Source: Pholiota molesta (lineage: Eukaryota > Basidiomycota > Agaricomycetes > Agaricales > Strophariaceae). Taken from it: a stretch of DNA of 64,000 nucleotides. The position numbers were made by a program, and so were the translations under genes. How positions within the stretch are numbered: the first letter of the stretch is position 1; each line of letters begins with the position of its first letter. The notes beneath the pieces were generated by a model. That model was not told the DNA's origin. It made no database searches and worked only from the letters and a program-made list of their open reading frames with translations. The stretch is taken from NCBI GenBank assembly GCA_014925825.1, contig JACGCK010000017.1, positions 372,001-436,000 of the forward strand. Reading direction: 5' to 3'. This document shows positions 47,916-59,254 of this stretch, one piece after another.

Positions 47916-50492
47916 ATGCATTCACTAGAAGATTCACCAGAACGCGGCAACAGGCCCTTCAAAAGACAGAAAATAGACCGCTCGGACATGAAGCCACTCC
48001 CTCCTGACATCCTGCTCTTGTCGCTACCGAGCCTTCTCGCTCACCCGCCCACCCACCGATACCACCCGCGCTCGCTCTTTTTGACGTTGTTCGCATTACG
48101 GAAATGTCTATCCCTTTCAGACCTTGACGCTGATGTGGAGTGTCGTGCATGGACAGAGCTGGCCGAGGTGGGGCTACGGATTGGGCTTCAGGAGCCGGGA
48201 ATGGAGACTGAGGTGGGCAAGGCCATCACGAAAGCGGTGAGTCCTGTGGAATGATCGACGGCGCGTCGAAGGCTGATGTATGTGGTTGTAGCTTATGATA
48301 GCCAATAAAGTACGTGCCAGAGTCTCGCTGCGCAACGGAGAGACTGACTGACCCTCGTCCAGCACCCATCTCTTAGGATCTACAAGCCACAGATCACAAA
48401 CCTCTCTGCTCGTCTTGCTCTATATCAATCTAACCCCAAACTCGCGCAAAACACGTTAAAGAAGGTCCTAACTAACTTCATTGTACCCTCTGATCCTCCT
48501 CACATCACCTATGCCGCCCACCTCGCCTACATCACCAGTCTTTCCAGCATTTCACAAGACGACGATTCTCCTCCATATTCTCCCTCATCCGCAAGCCTGA
48601 AAGCGCTCGGTGCAATACGTGATCTACACGACCTAGCAACGCGGAACAAACACCCCGAAGTGGCCCAACTAGCAATGGTTCTCGAACTACGTGATTTGGT
48701 GCAGAACGGCGTCTGGACGAAAGTAGCGGAATCTTTGACGAGCACCGAACGCGAACTCGCCATCGAACCGCCCACCGAATTGCCCTCCTCTGCTCCGCCT
48801 TCCACCCCCATCGCACGCACGCCCCTGGCGACGGCGCTCTCCGTGCACGTCCTCCTCATCGGCGTGCTCTACCACACCTACGCGGGGCAGAGCGCCGCGG
48901 CGCACGCGCGCCTGCGGACGCTGCACGACCTGCTCGACGGCGGCGCGTTGGACGCGTTTGGAGAAGGCGGCGTCGTCGCGGCCGCGCTGCCCGCGGCGCC
49001 GGCGCCGCTCCACGTGCAGGTGACGCACCCGCGCGTGGTGTACGCGCTGGGCTTCCTCGTGAGCAGCGTGTCAAAGCGCGACCCGGTCGGGCGCCGGCCG
49101 AAGCGCGCGCTGTTCGCGCACGAGGGGATGCTGACGGTCGATCGGGAATTGAAGAAGGAGGTGCCGTGTGCGTGTTCTCGTTTTGACTCAATTTTTTCTT
49201 GGTTGCTTATACGCGGGGTAATTTGTATAGTGCCGACGTGGGCGTCGATGGCGGATGTGAAGCACTTCCAGGACAGGATGCATAAAGTGAAAGCGGATCT
49301 GATGTGTGAGCTCATCGGTGTAAGCCCATGAAATCCGTTAATTCATCCTCGCCGTCTGACCTCCTTTCGCGCAGGTGGCCATCTCCCGCAGCGAATACGC
49401 CGACGCTGAACGGGTAAGTCACCTCCCTCCCCTCATCCGCAACTTCCCAACTGCTGATGATGGTTCATCTATAGCATCTGGCGCAAGTGATAGCGCATAC
49501 ACGCACACACGGCCTGTTCCCCCTTTACAGCGCGCGCATCACGCTGCACCAGGCGCACCTCGCGCACGCGCTCGGCCAGACGGACCGTGCGCTCAAGTGC
49601 TACCGCGTTGCCGCGTACCTCTCGCAGGAGCGCGATGCCCTCGCTACCACGGGTTCCGCAACGACGCCATCGCCCCAATTCAAGGCAGATTCCAATTCCA
49701 GAACGCCCCCGACACAAGAACCAGACACCGAGCATGACGGGTGCGCGGACCGGTGGGTGCACGTCTCCGCGCGGGCGGGCGCGCTGTGGCTCCGCGTCGG
49801 GCTGGCTGGCGAGGACCCCGACGAAGCGGGGTACGCGCGCGCAATGACGGCGCTCCGCCGGGAGGGCGCGGACGTGGTGCGCGCGTGCGCGGGCCTCGGG
49901 GGCACGCTCGCCGCGGTCGGCGCGGTGCTCGACGCGTGTCTCGCGACGGAGTTCCTGGCGGCGAAGTACGTGTCGCCGAATCTCTCGACGCTCCGCTCGA
50001 GCGCTGATCCCTTGTTGTTATTTGTAGGGCGAGCCTCCGGAAGGCACTCAATTTTTCGACGGACGCGCAAGACAACCACCTGCGCGCGCTCGTGCTCGCG
50101 CTTGTCGCGGCGCAGTACGTGCACACATCGACCGAGCACGCGCAGACGATGCTCGCCACGGCGGAGCAGCTCGCGGCGGGGCTCGGCGCGCAGCCCAAGG
50201 CACCTGGTGCTGCAGCACCTGCAGCCCCGGACCGCGATGGAGGCAAGGCGGCGGCGGGAAACAAGGTAGGGAACGCGCATCTGCGGCTGTGGATTGGGGA
50301 GCGCATGCTTGGTGGGTCTTCCATGGCTTTTTATGGGACCCTTCGATGCTAATTGCTTGTGATTGTTCGATTGTAGAGCTCAAACGACGTTCAGGAGACG
50401 ATGAGGCGGCGGCGCAGCAGGAGAGAGTGAATGCGAAATTCCGGGCGGCGGTAGGGGCGACGCGGAAGCGGGCGTTTGGGGAGATGGAGTGA
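47916..50492 (+). CDS. MAU2: Mau2/Scc4 cohesin loading factor
   Basis: Predicted 720-residue TPR-type protein. With Scc2/NIPBL it loads cohesin on chromatin. Exons: 47916-48236, 48292-48309, 48363-49167, 49231-49319, 49375-49413, 49475-49965, 50028-50311, 50377-50492. The helical-repeat signature of the family is visible: HPSLRIYKPQITNLSARLAL, LKALGAIRDLHDLATRNKHP, TALSVHVLLIGVLYHTYAGQ, LYSARITLHQAHLAHALGQT and DRALKCYRVAAYLSQE. LRKALNFSTDAQDNHLRALV, HTSTEHAQTMLATAEQLA and NAHLRLWIGERMLEL close the set. The start at 47916 is the first Met of the open frame and gives a short basic N-terminus (RPFKRQKIDR). Exon 2 is only 18 nt. The gene begins right after mobile-looking sequence, so its promoter may have been altered by insertion. 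Confidence 0.9.
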
Positions 50493-51054
50493 TGCATTCG
50501 TTGTTCTGGTTTTTTCGCTACCGATTCCTGGACGGTGTGCCGCTCTCAGTGTGCTTCAGCTCTATCAATCATATTCCTCATCGTCGTTGTTTTCGTGCTT
50601 TCATAATTGCTATCGATATACTTGCTGTAACGGAAATGGCGACTGAATATAAGGACTGCATGCGGGTGATAATAGCACTGTCAATGTTATGTTATGCAAT
50701 GTGCTCTGCCTGATTCAGATAAACTTCTTCACGTTTTCAAAAATTTAAATAAATCCAAGAGCGAAATCGAGGAGAGTCTGGAGGATAGTTCGATGAAAGT
50801 GACCGAATTCCCCAAGAATTCGCGGTGGTCATGTAGAGGAGGGTCGTGGTATTAATTGACACTTGTTTGTCAAAACCTTTGAAGTAAGGAGATCGGCGCA
50901 CGTGATAACCGCGTCGTTGCAACGCGTTGCCAACATGTTCAATGTTCTCTTCATCTTTTGCCTCTCAAACCACCACAAATAACGCGTCTTCACAGCTCTG
51001 CAGCGTAGCTGAGCTGACTTAATACACCGCCTATACCACTTTCCACATACCCCC
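50493..51054. other. intergenic
   Basis: No gene seen; AT-rich 3' side of the Mau2 gene and promoter side of the coiled-coil gene. Confidence 0.45.
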
Positions 51055-51947
51055 ATGCGTCGAGCTCAAAGTGTCCGCCATTACGCCCGGCCATCACTTG
51101 CACTCGCAGCGGACGATCTAGGCATTTTACGCGAAGGAGACGAGTCGAACGAAGATGTATTGAGGAAACAACTGCTAGAAAAAGACCGGGAATGTGATAA
51201 GGTACGTCCTAATATTATGGAATTTTTACTCCTAGACTGAGCCTGTCTGCAGTTGCAAATGACGGTTCAAGCACTTCAGGAGCAGCTCGCGCAGCGACCA
51301 CCTATAGAGAAGATCCAAGAGCTTGAGATGGAATACAAGAATCTGGAGCTCATTCTTGTGGGAACGCAAAGGGAGAACGAGAAGAGCATGGCGCAGATAG
51401 AGCAGTGCGTAATTCTTATCCACAACCGAATTTGGCTCATTGATAGCGGGAGAATAGAGCGAAACAGCGCGAAAAAATGCTGGAACGCGAGCTCACCCGC
51501 CTAGCAGGCGATAACTGGCGGGTAAGTATATTCCTTTTTTCATCCATAGATAAAGTGTTGACCTCCTATCCAAAGGCAAATCTCGAAATACCACCTCCAG
51601 GAACTCTAACCGCCCGCTCTTCCCATCAGCGATCCAACACCGTCTCCTCACCCATCTCCTACGCTTTAGGCAGAGGCTCGCCCACCTCGTCGCCACGCCT
51701 CGACTCCAGCCACCGCACGAGCAGCCCTTCCCCGATACGGCAGGGTGAGAGCCAGAAGGACAACGAGGCGCAACGCGTGGCGGCGATGGCGCAGATCGAG
51801 CAGATTAGGATGCTCGTGCTCGGGATGGATCAGAGACTGGACGCACGCGAGGAGAGGCTTGCGAAAACGCTGGAGAGGGCGGAGCACGAGGGGAAGCGGT
51901 TCGAGGGCGCGGCTGCTGCGGCTGCAGCTGTTGGTTTGAGGACGTAG
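51055..51947 (+). CDS. small coiled-coil protein, unrecognised
   Basis: Predicted 244 residues. Exons: 51055-51201, 51253-51404, 51458-51521, 51576-51947. The first half is a near-continuous coiled coil (VLRKQLLEKDRECDKLQMTV, LEMEYKNLELILVGTQRENE, QAKQREKMLERELTRLAGDN). A Ser/Pro/Arg linker follows, ISYALGRGSPTSSPRLDSSH, with SP phosphorylation-like sites. A second helix comes next (MAQIEQIRMLVLGMDQRLDA) and the protein ends in a short Ala run. It resembles fungal proteins of the Kif/Nbl1 or spindle-pole adaptor type only in general character, and I do not assign a function. Heptad content suggests dimerisation. Confidence 0.75.
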
Positions 51948-52129
51948 GCGGGAGGTGGGATTACCGCTACATCAGGCAGAGCGATGCGGCTACTTGGACC
52001 AACTTTGGACTCAGTTCGAATATGGAGGATGCACTGGATTTTTTCGACCACCATCTTGGCTTAGAAGCTTCATCTTCCAGCTATTTTAATGATGGCTCAT
52101 CCAACGATTTTCTTGTATTTGTACGTACT

Positions 52130-52516
52130 TTTTCTTCTATGCCTCGATTCTCATACATCTGTCATGATCATGTTATATATTTATACATTCCCCTCCAACA
52201 TAATAGTCCTCTCAGCCATGCAGGAGATTCTCGTCCATTTGATTTTGAACTTATCAAAGATGGATCCTTGTGAATCACGTACTGTATACGTCCACTTCAT
52301 TCATCAGCGCTCAGCGCTGACGCGTCAATGAGGAGCAGAAGGTTATGATCAGCCCCAACATAGAGTTGGAGGTACCGCCAAGTCTCAAGCTTCAAGGGGC
52401 AACAACGGCCGGGGAACTTCGAAGCTACCTCACCGTGATATCATCGACGGATCGTTTCTTGCTATCTACCTTTTCCGGTAGTGTCCCCACAACACCACAT
52501 GCAATCTAGCGCCCAA
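52130..52516. repeat. dispersed repeat, copy 1 (possible LTR end)
   Basis: This stretch matches 62745-63115 in the same orientation. The last about 110 bases (from CCTCACCGTGATATCATCG to GCGCCCAACGTC) are nearly identical and the earlier part is diverged. The closing GCGCCCAACGT resembles a retroelement primer-binding site after an LTR. In this copy it is followed directly by truncated Gypsy integrase sequence, joined at AAGCTTCAAGG, a word also present inside the repeat. Confidence 0.65.
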
Positions 52517-52519
52517 CGT

Positions 52520-52910
52520 CAAGCTTCAAGGCTGGTTGGGCTTTTGCAGATGGAATTGCAACATGGTATAACCGCATTTTTGTGCCTAACGCTGCCTCTC
52601 TACGTGAACGTGTTCTACGTGAATGCCATGATTCTGCTGCCAGCGGTCATCCTGGGCGTACGCGAACTGTCGAGCTTATCCTACGTGACTACTGGTGGCC
52701 TTCTCTGACCAAAGACGTTCATGCTTACGTTGATGGCTGTTCTACATGCCAGCGGACAAAACCGTTGCGACAGAAACCCTTGGGTCTGTTGACACCTAAT
52801 GAGGTCCCCTCTGGGTATTGGCAGATAATCTCCTGCGATTTCATCACCGACCTACCTCGTTCGCGTGGTTACGACTCGGTTATGGTTTGCGTCGATCGCC
52901 TGTCGAAAAT
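52520..52910 (+). pseudogene. Ty3/Gypsy integrase fragment, part 1
   Basis: Open frame with the integrase zinc-binding region (ECHDSAASGHPGRTRTVELI, then DGCSTCQRTK) and the start of the catalytic core (QIISCDFITDLPRSRGYDSV, holding the first catalytic Asp). The reverse transcriptase and protease parts are missing. It breaks at VDRLSK where the 6.8-kb element is inserted and continues at 59746. Confidence 0.9.
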
Positions 52911-53194
52911 CACTGTGCAAAAAATATGTACCATAAAAAAAAATACTTGAGCACCACCAATAATAAATACCTCTGAGGATTTAAAGAAAATAATAGGAAG
53001 CATTTAAAAAAAATGTATCTAAGGAATAGCGTAAAACTACCTGAGCACAGCTCATTTAAATGCACGTTTTCACCTAATATAATTGCCGACAGCATTTAAA
53101 TTTGATATCAGAAGCGGCCGTTTTGCAAAATAATTTGGTACCTGGGTTTGAGAAAAGCAACGAATTATGGTACCTTTTTATGGTACTTTATTTC

Positions 53195-53290
53195 ACTGCT
53201 CAGGTCAGGTCATCAATTTTAGTCCTCAGGCGAGGTCGTTGATTTCGCTGCTCAGCTCATGTAATGGAATTTAGTGCTCAGGCAATAGGG
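53195..53290. repeat. three-copy repeat of about 35 bp
   Basis: Three diverged copies of CTCAGGNNA-GTCRTTGATTT-GCTGCTCAG lie head to tail near the left end of the 6.8-kb element. Confidence 0.45.
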
Positions 53291-53299
53291 ATTTTATAT

Positions 53300-55792
53300 G
53301 ATTCCAACAGCTTTGATTTATTGGTAATGCGAGTACATGAAACTATGTAGCTACATAATTGTATGTAGTTCCTTGTAGTCAGAAGGTCGGCACCCAGGCC
53401 TTACCGCCGATGTAATACCTAGTATTGCGGATTCGCGGCCGCAGCCATCCCATTGCCTCCATCTCATTCTACCTTGTTGGTATCTTACCTTGGCGATAAG
53501 CGCCCTGCTGCTGTGAAACAGTGAACATAAAATGAAATCGTGGTTGTACATCAGGGTTGCTCTTACTGCGTCAATGAGCACGAACTGAATGCAGCAGGCA
53601 TCAACTCATACAGCACATCCAGCTCAAGCGCTGCCTAAATTGGATATGTAGCGAGACGCACCACCAGCATACCACCCAGCCCGCAAACCACATCTCATCT
53701 GCACTCCTGAGCCGTCGGAAGTTGTCGCCGTGCTCTGCGCTCCTTCCGCCTTGCCGGTCTGGATCAGAATTCGTGTCGAGCTGCGAGCGCCCGAGATTGA
53801 GCTTTCACAGGCCGACTTTGAAGTATGTGAAGGCGCGAAATGGGGATATCCAGGCGCGAACTTCAAGATACCTCACCGCACTGTGGCTCTGTGAGTCCAT
53901 GCACTGAGACGTTGAGATTCTTCGCGGAAAGCGTTGGCAACGATGGCCTTGCCGTTATTATCTATCTCGTCCTGGGGCACTATGGTCATGAAACAACTGT
54001 TCAAAGAATGATGACTTACTCATTGACGCGCATATATGCGCTTTTAAGACAGTGAAAAGGGTCATCGTCTTCCAATCCCGAGGCTCTATCTTCAAAATAT
54101 GGCCATGATTGTCATCAGCGACAACCAAAAAGCACAGGGAGCATAAGAACTTACCGGTAGTGAGGCTCACTGCAGAAGCGACGGCTGGCCAGCAACATCT
54201 CCTACCTGTATGCGGTGTCAATGAGTTCGGCATAGCTGTTAGTGAAGCCATTGAGGTCTTCATGGTGCAGTGCAGTCATAGTTGGTGCTCACGAGAGACT
54301 CGCAAGCGCTCCTCGCGCATCTCTGGCGCACGAGAGGCCATCGTTCAGCCCTGAGGCCGTATCTGCAACTCGCACTCATTGGGAGGATCGACGCAAAGTC
54401 GAAAATCCTCTGCGGTAGGACGACGAGAAGTCAAAATCCTCTGTGCCAGGACGACGCGAAGTCGAGTCCATCGTTGCAGGTTGATATGTACGCTTGACTA
54501 GGGGAGGTGGCACAACAATGACGACGGTGAAAGGCAAGAGTAAGAGGACTGATCGGGACATATCGGAAGTCACGACTTCTGGTCACGTGTTTCGGAGTTC
54601 GAACTCGCGTCGACGCGCCTGGCGTCTGCGACTCTACGACGAGCGCTGAGCGCTCAGTCCTGACACTTTGCATTCAGCAGCCAGCTCAGAGTTGCCAGGC
54701 GCGCTGTGAGTTTAAGCCCACCTCGCTGACTTCCCCTCTACTAAATTTGCTGCGGCTTTCCGACGACCCGCACAAATGGATGTCTCAATGCAGACGTTGG
54801 AAATGGAAAGGACGGCAGGCAAAAGTCAAAGGGTGACGAGGGGACGACGGTTGTCACCGTTCCCTCCTAGGTACGTTTTTGTTGCTTGGCACCTACCCCA
54901 CCAACTCAACACTACGCAGGTGCTGCGAGCATTAGGACTGGTGCTGAACATGTGCACGACACACTAGCTCCGCGGGAGCGCCAACGCCGGAGTCTCGACA
55001 ACAAGAATGCTCTGTGGTTGCGGCGGGAGCACCCTCGCCTCCCGCAGAATTACTCGGCGTGCACCTCCAACGAGTGATATTATGATATAGCCTAGTTAAG
55101 GGTGATCGCGACACGCTCAAGGCGATTACGCATGCCGATGGCGATGGGCACTAATGGAACGGCCTGCGAGCGTCAAGCAGAAGATCGCGGGAGCACGGCG
55201 ACAAAGAAGAAAGCTGCGACTGCCGCAGGAACGCTGACCACACGACATTTGCGGGCACCAAGGGTTCCGCACCTCAGAAACATGGTGGAACTGCATTGAC
55301 GATGTGCATATCAGGGTGCTAGAGGTACGCTACACCACACTACCATCTCCACGAACAATGAACGCGGCACATTGCAATGTTCTATGACGCGGAGATGCGA
55401 CGTGGAGGGCCTCTAGATAGACACCCATGGACAACTGTGCACCCGGAGCTAGCTAATTCCTGGGTTGATAGGCATTGGGTATGGGTCAGCTCGGGTATGG
55501 GTGCAGATCAGCGTTTTGGGTCACCATCGCCCAAGCATTATATGATAGATAACAGGGAGACAGACCACAGGGAAAACTCGAGCACTGGGGGATTTTCTAG
55601 ATGCGTGCTGGTGCGCGATGCTGCCTTCCTCTCGCCGCCTGTCTGCTGAAATGATCAAATTTATATCTCTCCAGTGCGAACTTTGCCCGCCATCGCGCCT
55701 CTTCTCATCACCGTCAGCATCCACCTTTCAAAATCCCCGCCCCTCAATGTTGAATCAAGGCGGAGCAAGCCGAATATATTGAAACTACTATC
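53300..55792. other. interior of the 6.8-kb element, no gene recognised
   Basis: Short open frames only. 53690-53909 reads EPSEVVAVLCAPSALPVWIR and continues in one frame, but has no start or recognised motif. 54380-54475 has three diverged copies of a 32-bp unit (GGACGACG-GAAGTC-AAATCCTCTG). The stretch may hold captured or decayed sequence. Confidence 0.35.
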
Positions 55793-55797
55793 CTAGG

Positions 55798-55941
55798 TGT
55801 TGGAATTTACGAGCTTAGCGGTTAGCGTAGCACGTGACGTAGTTACCTGTAGGCACATTTTGTTTTCCTTTCTCTTTACTCAATTACTACGGCGTTCCCG
55901 CAATCCCACCTCGCAGCGACGCGACCCGACGAATTCCAACA
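55798..55941 (+). repeat. 5' LTR
   Basis: 144 bp, TG...CA ends within a short inverted TGTTGGAATT/AATTCCAACA; one visible mismatch to the 3' LTR. Confidence 0.95.
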
Positions 55942-56028
55942 TAATTGAGTGATACCCGGTGGGGTATTGAAGAATACACGCTCGACGGCTCGCTCTCACG
56001 CCGTCTGAAGTCCTCTCTCACGGGGCAC

Positions 56029-56205
56029 CTCGGAAGCCGCTTCACAGCGCACTCGGAAGCCGCCAGCTAGGCGCAAACTCGGAAGTCGCCAGTCAGGCGC
56101 ACCCTCGGAAGTCGCCAGTCAGGCGCAAACTCGGAAGTCGCCAGTCAGGCGCACCCTCGGAAGCCGCCAGCCAGGCGCACACCCCCGGAAGTCGCTCCCC
56201 AGCGC
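56029..56205. repeat. 26-bp tandem array in the retroelement leader
   Basis: About seven head-to-tail copies of CTCGGAAGTCGCCAGTCAGG-CGCANN with small variations, lying between the 5' LTR and gag. They could form structured RNA in the leader. Confidence 0.85.
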
Positions 56206-56248
56206 AGAAATTTGAAGTCTCCGACATTGTCCGGAGCACGTGACCGCG

Positions 56249-57067
56249 ATGTCGTCCACGAAGGATTCGAAGCGTATCGCGAAGCTCGGTAACGACAACT
56301 ACTATGCGTGGTCGTACCGGATGGAAATGCGGCTCCGCAAAATGCAAGTCTGGTCGCTCGTCGATGGAACGGAGAGTCGTCCGGATGGTTCGGATAGATT
56401 GAAGGTGGTGAAGGCTTGGAGCACCCGGATGGATTTGGCACTCAGCGAGATCGTTTGTGAGGTCGAGGACGGGCAGTTGGTGCATACGCGGATCTCGAGG
56501 GATCCGGCAGTGGTTTGGGCGAGGCTGGAGTCGATCCATCTCTCGCAGGGTCTCAGAAGCGCCATTTCGACATGGCAGAAGCTCTTCCTGATGAAGAAGA
56601 ACTCGACGACCTCGATCCAGGAGCACGCCGGCAAGATTCGCGAGCTCGCCGACCGTCTCACCCACCTCGATGACACGCCCTCCGACTCACTCCTCGTTGC
56701 TGTCCTCATGCTTTCCCTCCCTTCTTCCTACTCTTCCCTCATCATCTCCCTTGACTCTCACTCCAGCAAGAACGATTTTGATTTTGTTGTCCAACACTGC
56801 ATGAATGAAGAAGCTCGACAGGCCGGGGTGGAAGCCACCAAGCAGGCCGAGCACGAAAACCGTAACGAAGCTTTCCTCACCGATGCGAAACCCCGACGTG
56901 ATCGAAAAGATATCACTTGTTTCAAGTGTGGCAAGAAGGGCCACTATCGTAACGAATGTCCCGAAACGGACGAGAAGGTGAAGGCTGAAGAACCTGCCAG
57001 TGCGCAGACAGTGACTCTGAAGATGAAGGAGAAGGAGGAGGATGAGATCTTCACTGCGGTATGGTAG
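56249..57067 (+). CDS. gag: Copia-type Gag protein
   Basis: 272-residue capsid/nucleocapsid protein of the retroelement. The ATG at 56249 (MSSTKDSKRIAKLGNDNYYA) is the first Met in the frame; the frame also extends a few codons upstream without an ATG. LGNDNYYAWSYRMEMRLRKM matches the DUF4219/UBN2 Gag start ('L.G.NY..W...M'). The region to residue 215 is the UBN2 domain (VWARLESIHLSQGLRSAIST, LPSSYSSLIISLDS). The zinc knuckle CFKCGKKGHYRNEC (CCHC) follows at about residues 223-236. The C-terminus is Lys/Glu-rich. No pol frame follows, and the stop lies about 100 bases before the 3' LTR. Confidence 0.95.
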   Translation: MSSTKDSKRIAKLGNDNYYAWSYRMEMRLRKMQVWSLVDGTESRPDGSDRLKVVKAWSTRMDLALSEIVCEVEDGQLVHTRISRDPAVVWARLESIHLSQGLRSAISTWQKLFLMKKNSTTSIQEHAGKIRELADRLTHLDDTPSDSLLVAVLMLSLPSSYSSLIISLDSHSSKNDFDFVVQHCMNEEARQAGVEATKQAEHENRNEAFLTDAKPRRDRKDITCFKCGKKGHYRNECPETDEKVKAEEPASAQTVTLKMKEKEEDEIFTAVW

Positions 57068-57164
57068 TCTCATGTTTGAGGGGGTACATTTAGGTTTTGT
57101 TATATTCTTTTTATTTCTCTTACTTTATTTCGATGATCCCTGCCCGCTTGCGCTCGAGGGGGTA

Positions 57165-57308
57165 TGTTGGAATTTACAAGCTTAGCGGTTAGCGTAGCAC
57201 GTGACGTAGTTACCTGTAGGCACATTTTGTTTTCCTTTCTCTTTACTCAATTACTACGGCGTTCCCGCAATCCCACCTCGCAGCGACGCGACCCGACGAA
57301 TTCCAACA
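57165..57308 (+). repeat. 3' LTR
   Basis: 144 bp, direct copy of 55798-55941; followed by the CTAGG target duplication. Confidence 0.95.
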
Positions 57309-57344
57309 CTAGGGATTCCCAGTTAATATAAGTCTCTTTTGTTG

Positions 57345-57545
57345 ATTGAGGGACAATGAATGCATAGGCAATAAATTCAACTGCCTTTATCCAGATACTC
57401 GAGGATGTAATAGATTTTGCTACACCAACCAGAAATTTAAACATGTGTTGATGCATAGGTATTCACTACATGGACAGACAATAAATTACTCTGTCCTTTG
57501 CAAAAATCTAGCTGTACTCTGATGCAGGGATATTCACCTTGCTGA
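57345..57545. repeat. diverged ~75-bp repeat units
   Basis: Two to three head-to-tail units share GGCAATAAATT...CTGCC/TGTCC, then AGAAATTTA, then TGATGCA and TATTCAC. Further units of the same kind lie at 59255-59400. Confidence 0.55.
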
Positions 57546-57584
57546 AAGCAATGGTCCCCCACTGTCGAAATTCACTATATATGG

Positions 57585-58580
57585 TAGGCTCGTGACCAGC
57601 CGTTTCTTTCGAACTCCGCTGGACTGTTCTCAGAAACGGCTGGGACAAACGAACACATTTTAGTAGGGTCACACTTTGTCACGTCGGACTTAGCCAAATT
57701 TCGTCGATTTTGGTTGACACCCACGTACTCTTGTCTTCCATCTCGCTCCCACTGTCACTGCTACCCTTCCACTCAACCAGGAGCACTCCCCATCCACCAT
57801 CCACACCCCTCTGTCGTCTTAATTACGTCCTTGCTGTCCTTCGCCGCTCGTATACCTGCATTGCCACTATTCCTGCTGTGGCCTGTGTCGGGTTTGGTTA
57901 GTACCTTGGATACGGCAAGAACTCCTTTCCAGATGCTCTCGCGGCCGCGACTGTGCCAGAATAGAGTCGAAACTGCAGCGATAGAGGAAGGGGAGGACGC
58001 GACGATGCGGAGGCGGAGGCAAACATGCGTCCGTGGCGTGACGCGTCGATGGTGATAGCTTGCTTGCCGCGATCAAGAGGAAATCGAGTGTTGTGGATTC
58101 AATGTGGGAGGATGAAGGAGGAGGGACTGGTGGAGATATTGTCGATGAACACGGGCATCGTGCTGCATCGTGGACGTCTTGAGTCCCACTCCGTAGCTAC
58201 TATGTATGCCTGTATACCAGCTCTTGCCAAGTTTTCTTGCCGAAATTTTTTTTTTTCGAGTATGTTTTATTCACATTGGATTATCAAATAAACTGTAATG
58301 GAAGTATCATGAAAGACACGATTTTGTGGTGTTGTGGCTGCTGTCAAAGTTCGCCAGAGTGCGAAATGCGTCGAATTTTTCTAAGTCCCAGTCACAAAAC
58401 GGGAGCCCTCCAAAATCGGTTTGTTTGTCCCAGTCCTTCTGAGGTGTTCGCCCTTTTCACAGTCCGCTTGATGTTTGCACAACACAACATACACAACATC
58501 GATACAAACAACCATCCGTCATCTCGGATGACACATTGCGTAGAACACCTCAGAAGGACTGGTCGCGAGTCTATATATAT
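57585..58580. mobile_element. element with long inverted ends that contain hairpins
   Basis: Left (57585-57720) and right (58320-58580) arms are inverted copies. Outer CTCG(T/C)GACCAG, inner CTGGGACAAAC and then GACTTAG..AAATT-CG are shared. On each side the outer and inner parts also pair with one another: AGCCGTTTCT with AGAAACGGCT on the left, and a perfect 20-bp inverted repeat at 58430-58449 and 58543-58562 on the right. The interior has no recognised gene. Exact borders and family are uncertain. Confidence 0.55.
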
Positions 58581-58587
58581 GGATAGA

Positions 58588-58862
58588 TGTTAAGAAATCG
58601 TAAATATTTACCTGTGCATGGATTGGCAAGCATAAGCAAACAATGCATTCCCTATCGACTTGTGAAAATGTTGAGAAATCGTAAATATTTACTCGAACAT
58701 GGAATGGCAAGCACGGGCAAACAATGCATTCCCTATCGACTTGTGAAAATGTTGAGAAATCGTAAATATTTACCTGAGCATGAATTGCCAAGCACGAGCA
58801 AACAATGCCTTCCCTATCGACTTGCAAGTTGCGAAAATGTTGAGAAATCGTAAATATTTACC
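58588..58862. repeat. 81-bp tandem repeat array
   Basis: Units start TGTTRAGAAATCGTAAATAT at 58588, 58669, 58750 and 58838. The first three intervals include two of exactly 81 bp and one of 88 bp with a small insertion. Between them come CATTCCCTATCGACTTG and GGCAAGCA blocks. The open frame through the array is a by-product. Confidence 0.9.
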
Positions 58863-59035
58863 TGGGTACAGACTAACAACCAGTACAGAGCTGGAAATAT
58901 AATTCTTTTGAGATCTTGAATTGGTTTACTCTGCTCAATTTTTTTTGGGCTCAATTCCAACTCAATTCCGACTTTTTTTTTGCACCTGATTCAACTGCAA
59001 AATCATAGAAGCAATTTCACGCAATTTCTATTTCT

Positions 59036-59165
59036 AAGGGCTACGTACGGAGGCGCAAGGCGCCGACTCAAAGGGGGTCCAGGGGCGCAGCCCCGGCAAG
59101 CTGTTGCCCAGAGCGAAGCAGGAGGTGAGTGCGAAGCGCGAACCTCCGACGCATAGCGGCGGGCA
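59036..59165. repeat. GC-rich palindrome cluster
   Basis: Within an AT-rich setting, several small palindromes follow each other: GGCGCAAGGCGCC, GGGGCGCAGCCCC and GGAGGT...ACCTCC. The block stands out sharply in base composition and could be a mobile hairpin module or the terminal hairpin of an element. Confidence 0.5.
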
Positions 59166-59254
59166 TAAAGCTTGTGACCAAAATATGACAGTTAAAATTA
59201 ACTTAATCTTCTTCAGCAAGGTGTTGAGGAGACCGAAGGTCGACCTTTTATGAA

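Larger units (their letters stand above)
55798..57308 (+). mobile_element. LTR retroelement with Gag only (TR-GAG type)
   Basis: Two direct 144-bp LTRs (55798-55941 and 57165-57308) start TGTTGGAATT and end GAATTCCAACA. They differ at one visible position (TTTACGAGC versus TTTACAAGC). The 5-bp duplication CTAGG flanks the element (55793-55797 and 57309-57313). A purine tract (CGAGGGGGTA) precedes the 3' LTR. The single gene encodes a Copia-type Gag, and there is no protease, integrase or reverse transcriptase. The element is therefore non-autonomous and recently inserted. Confidence 0.95.
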
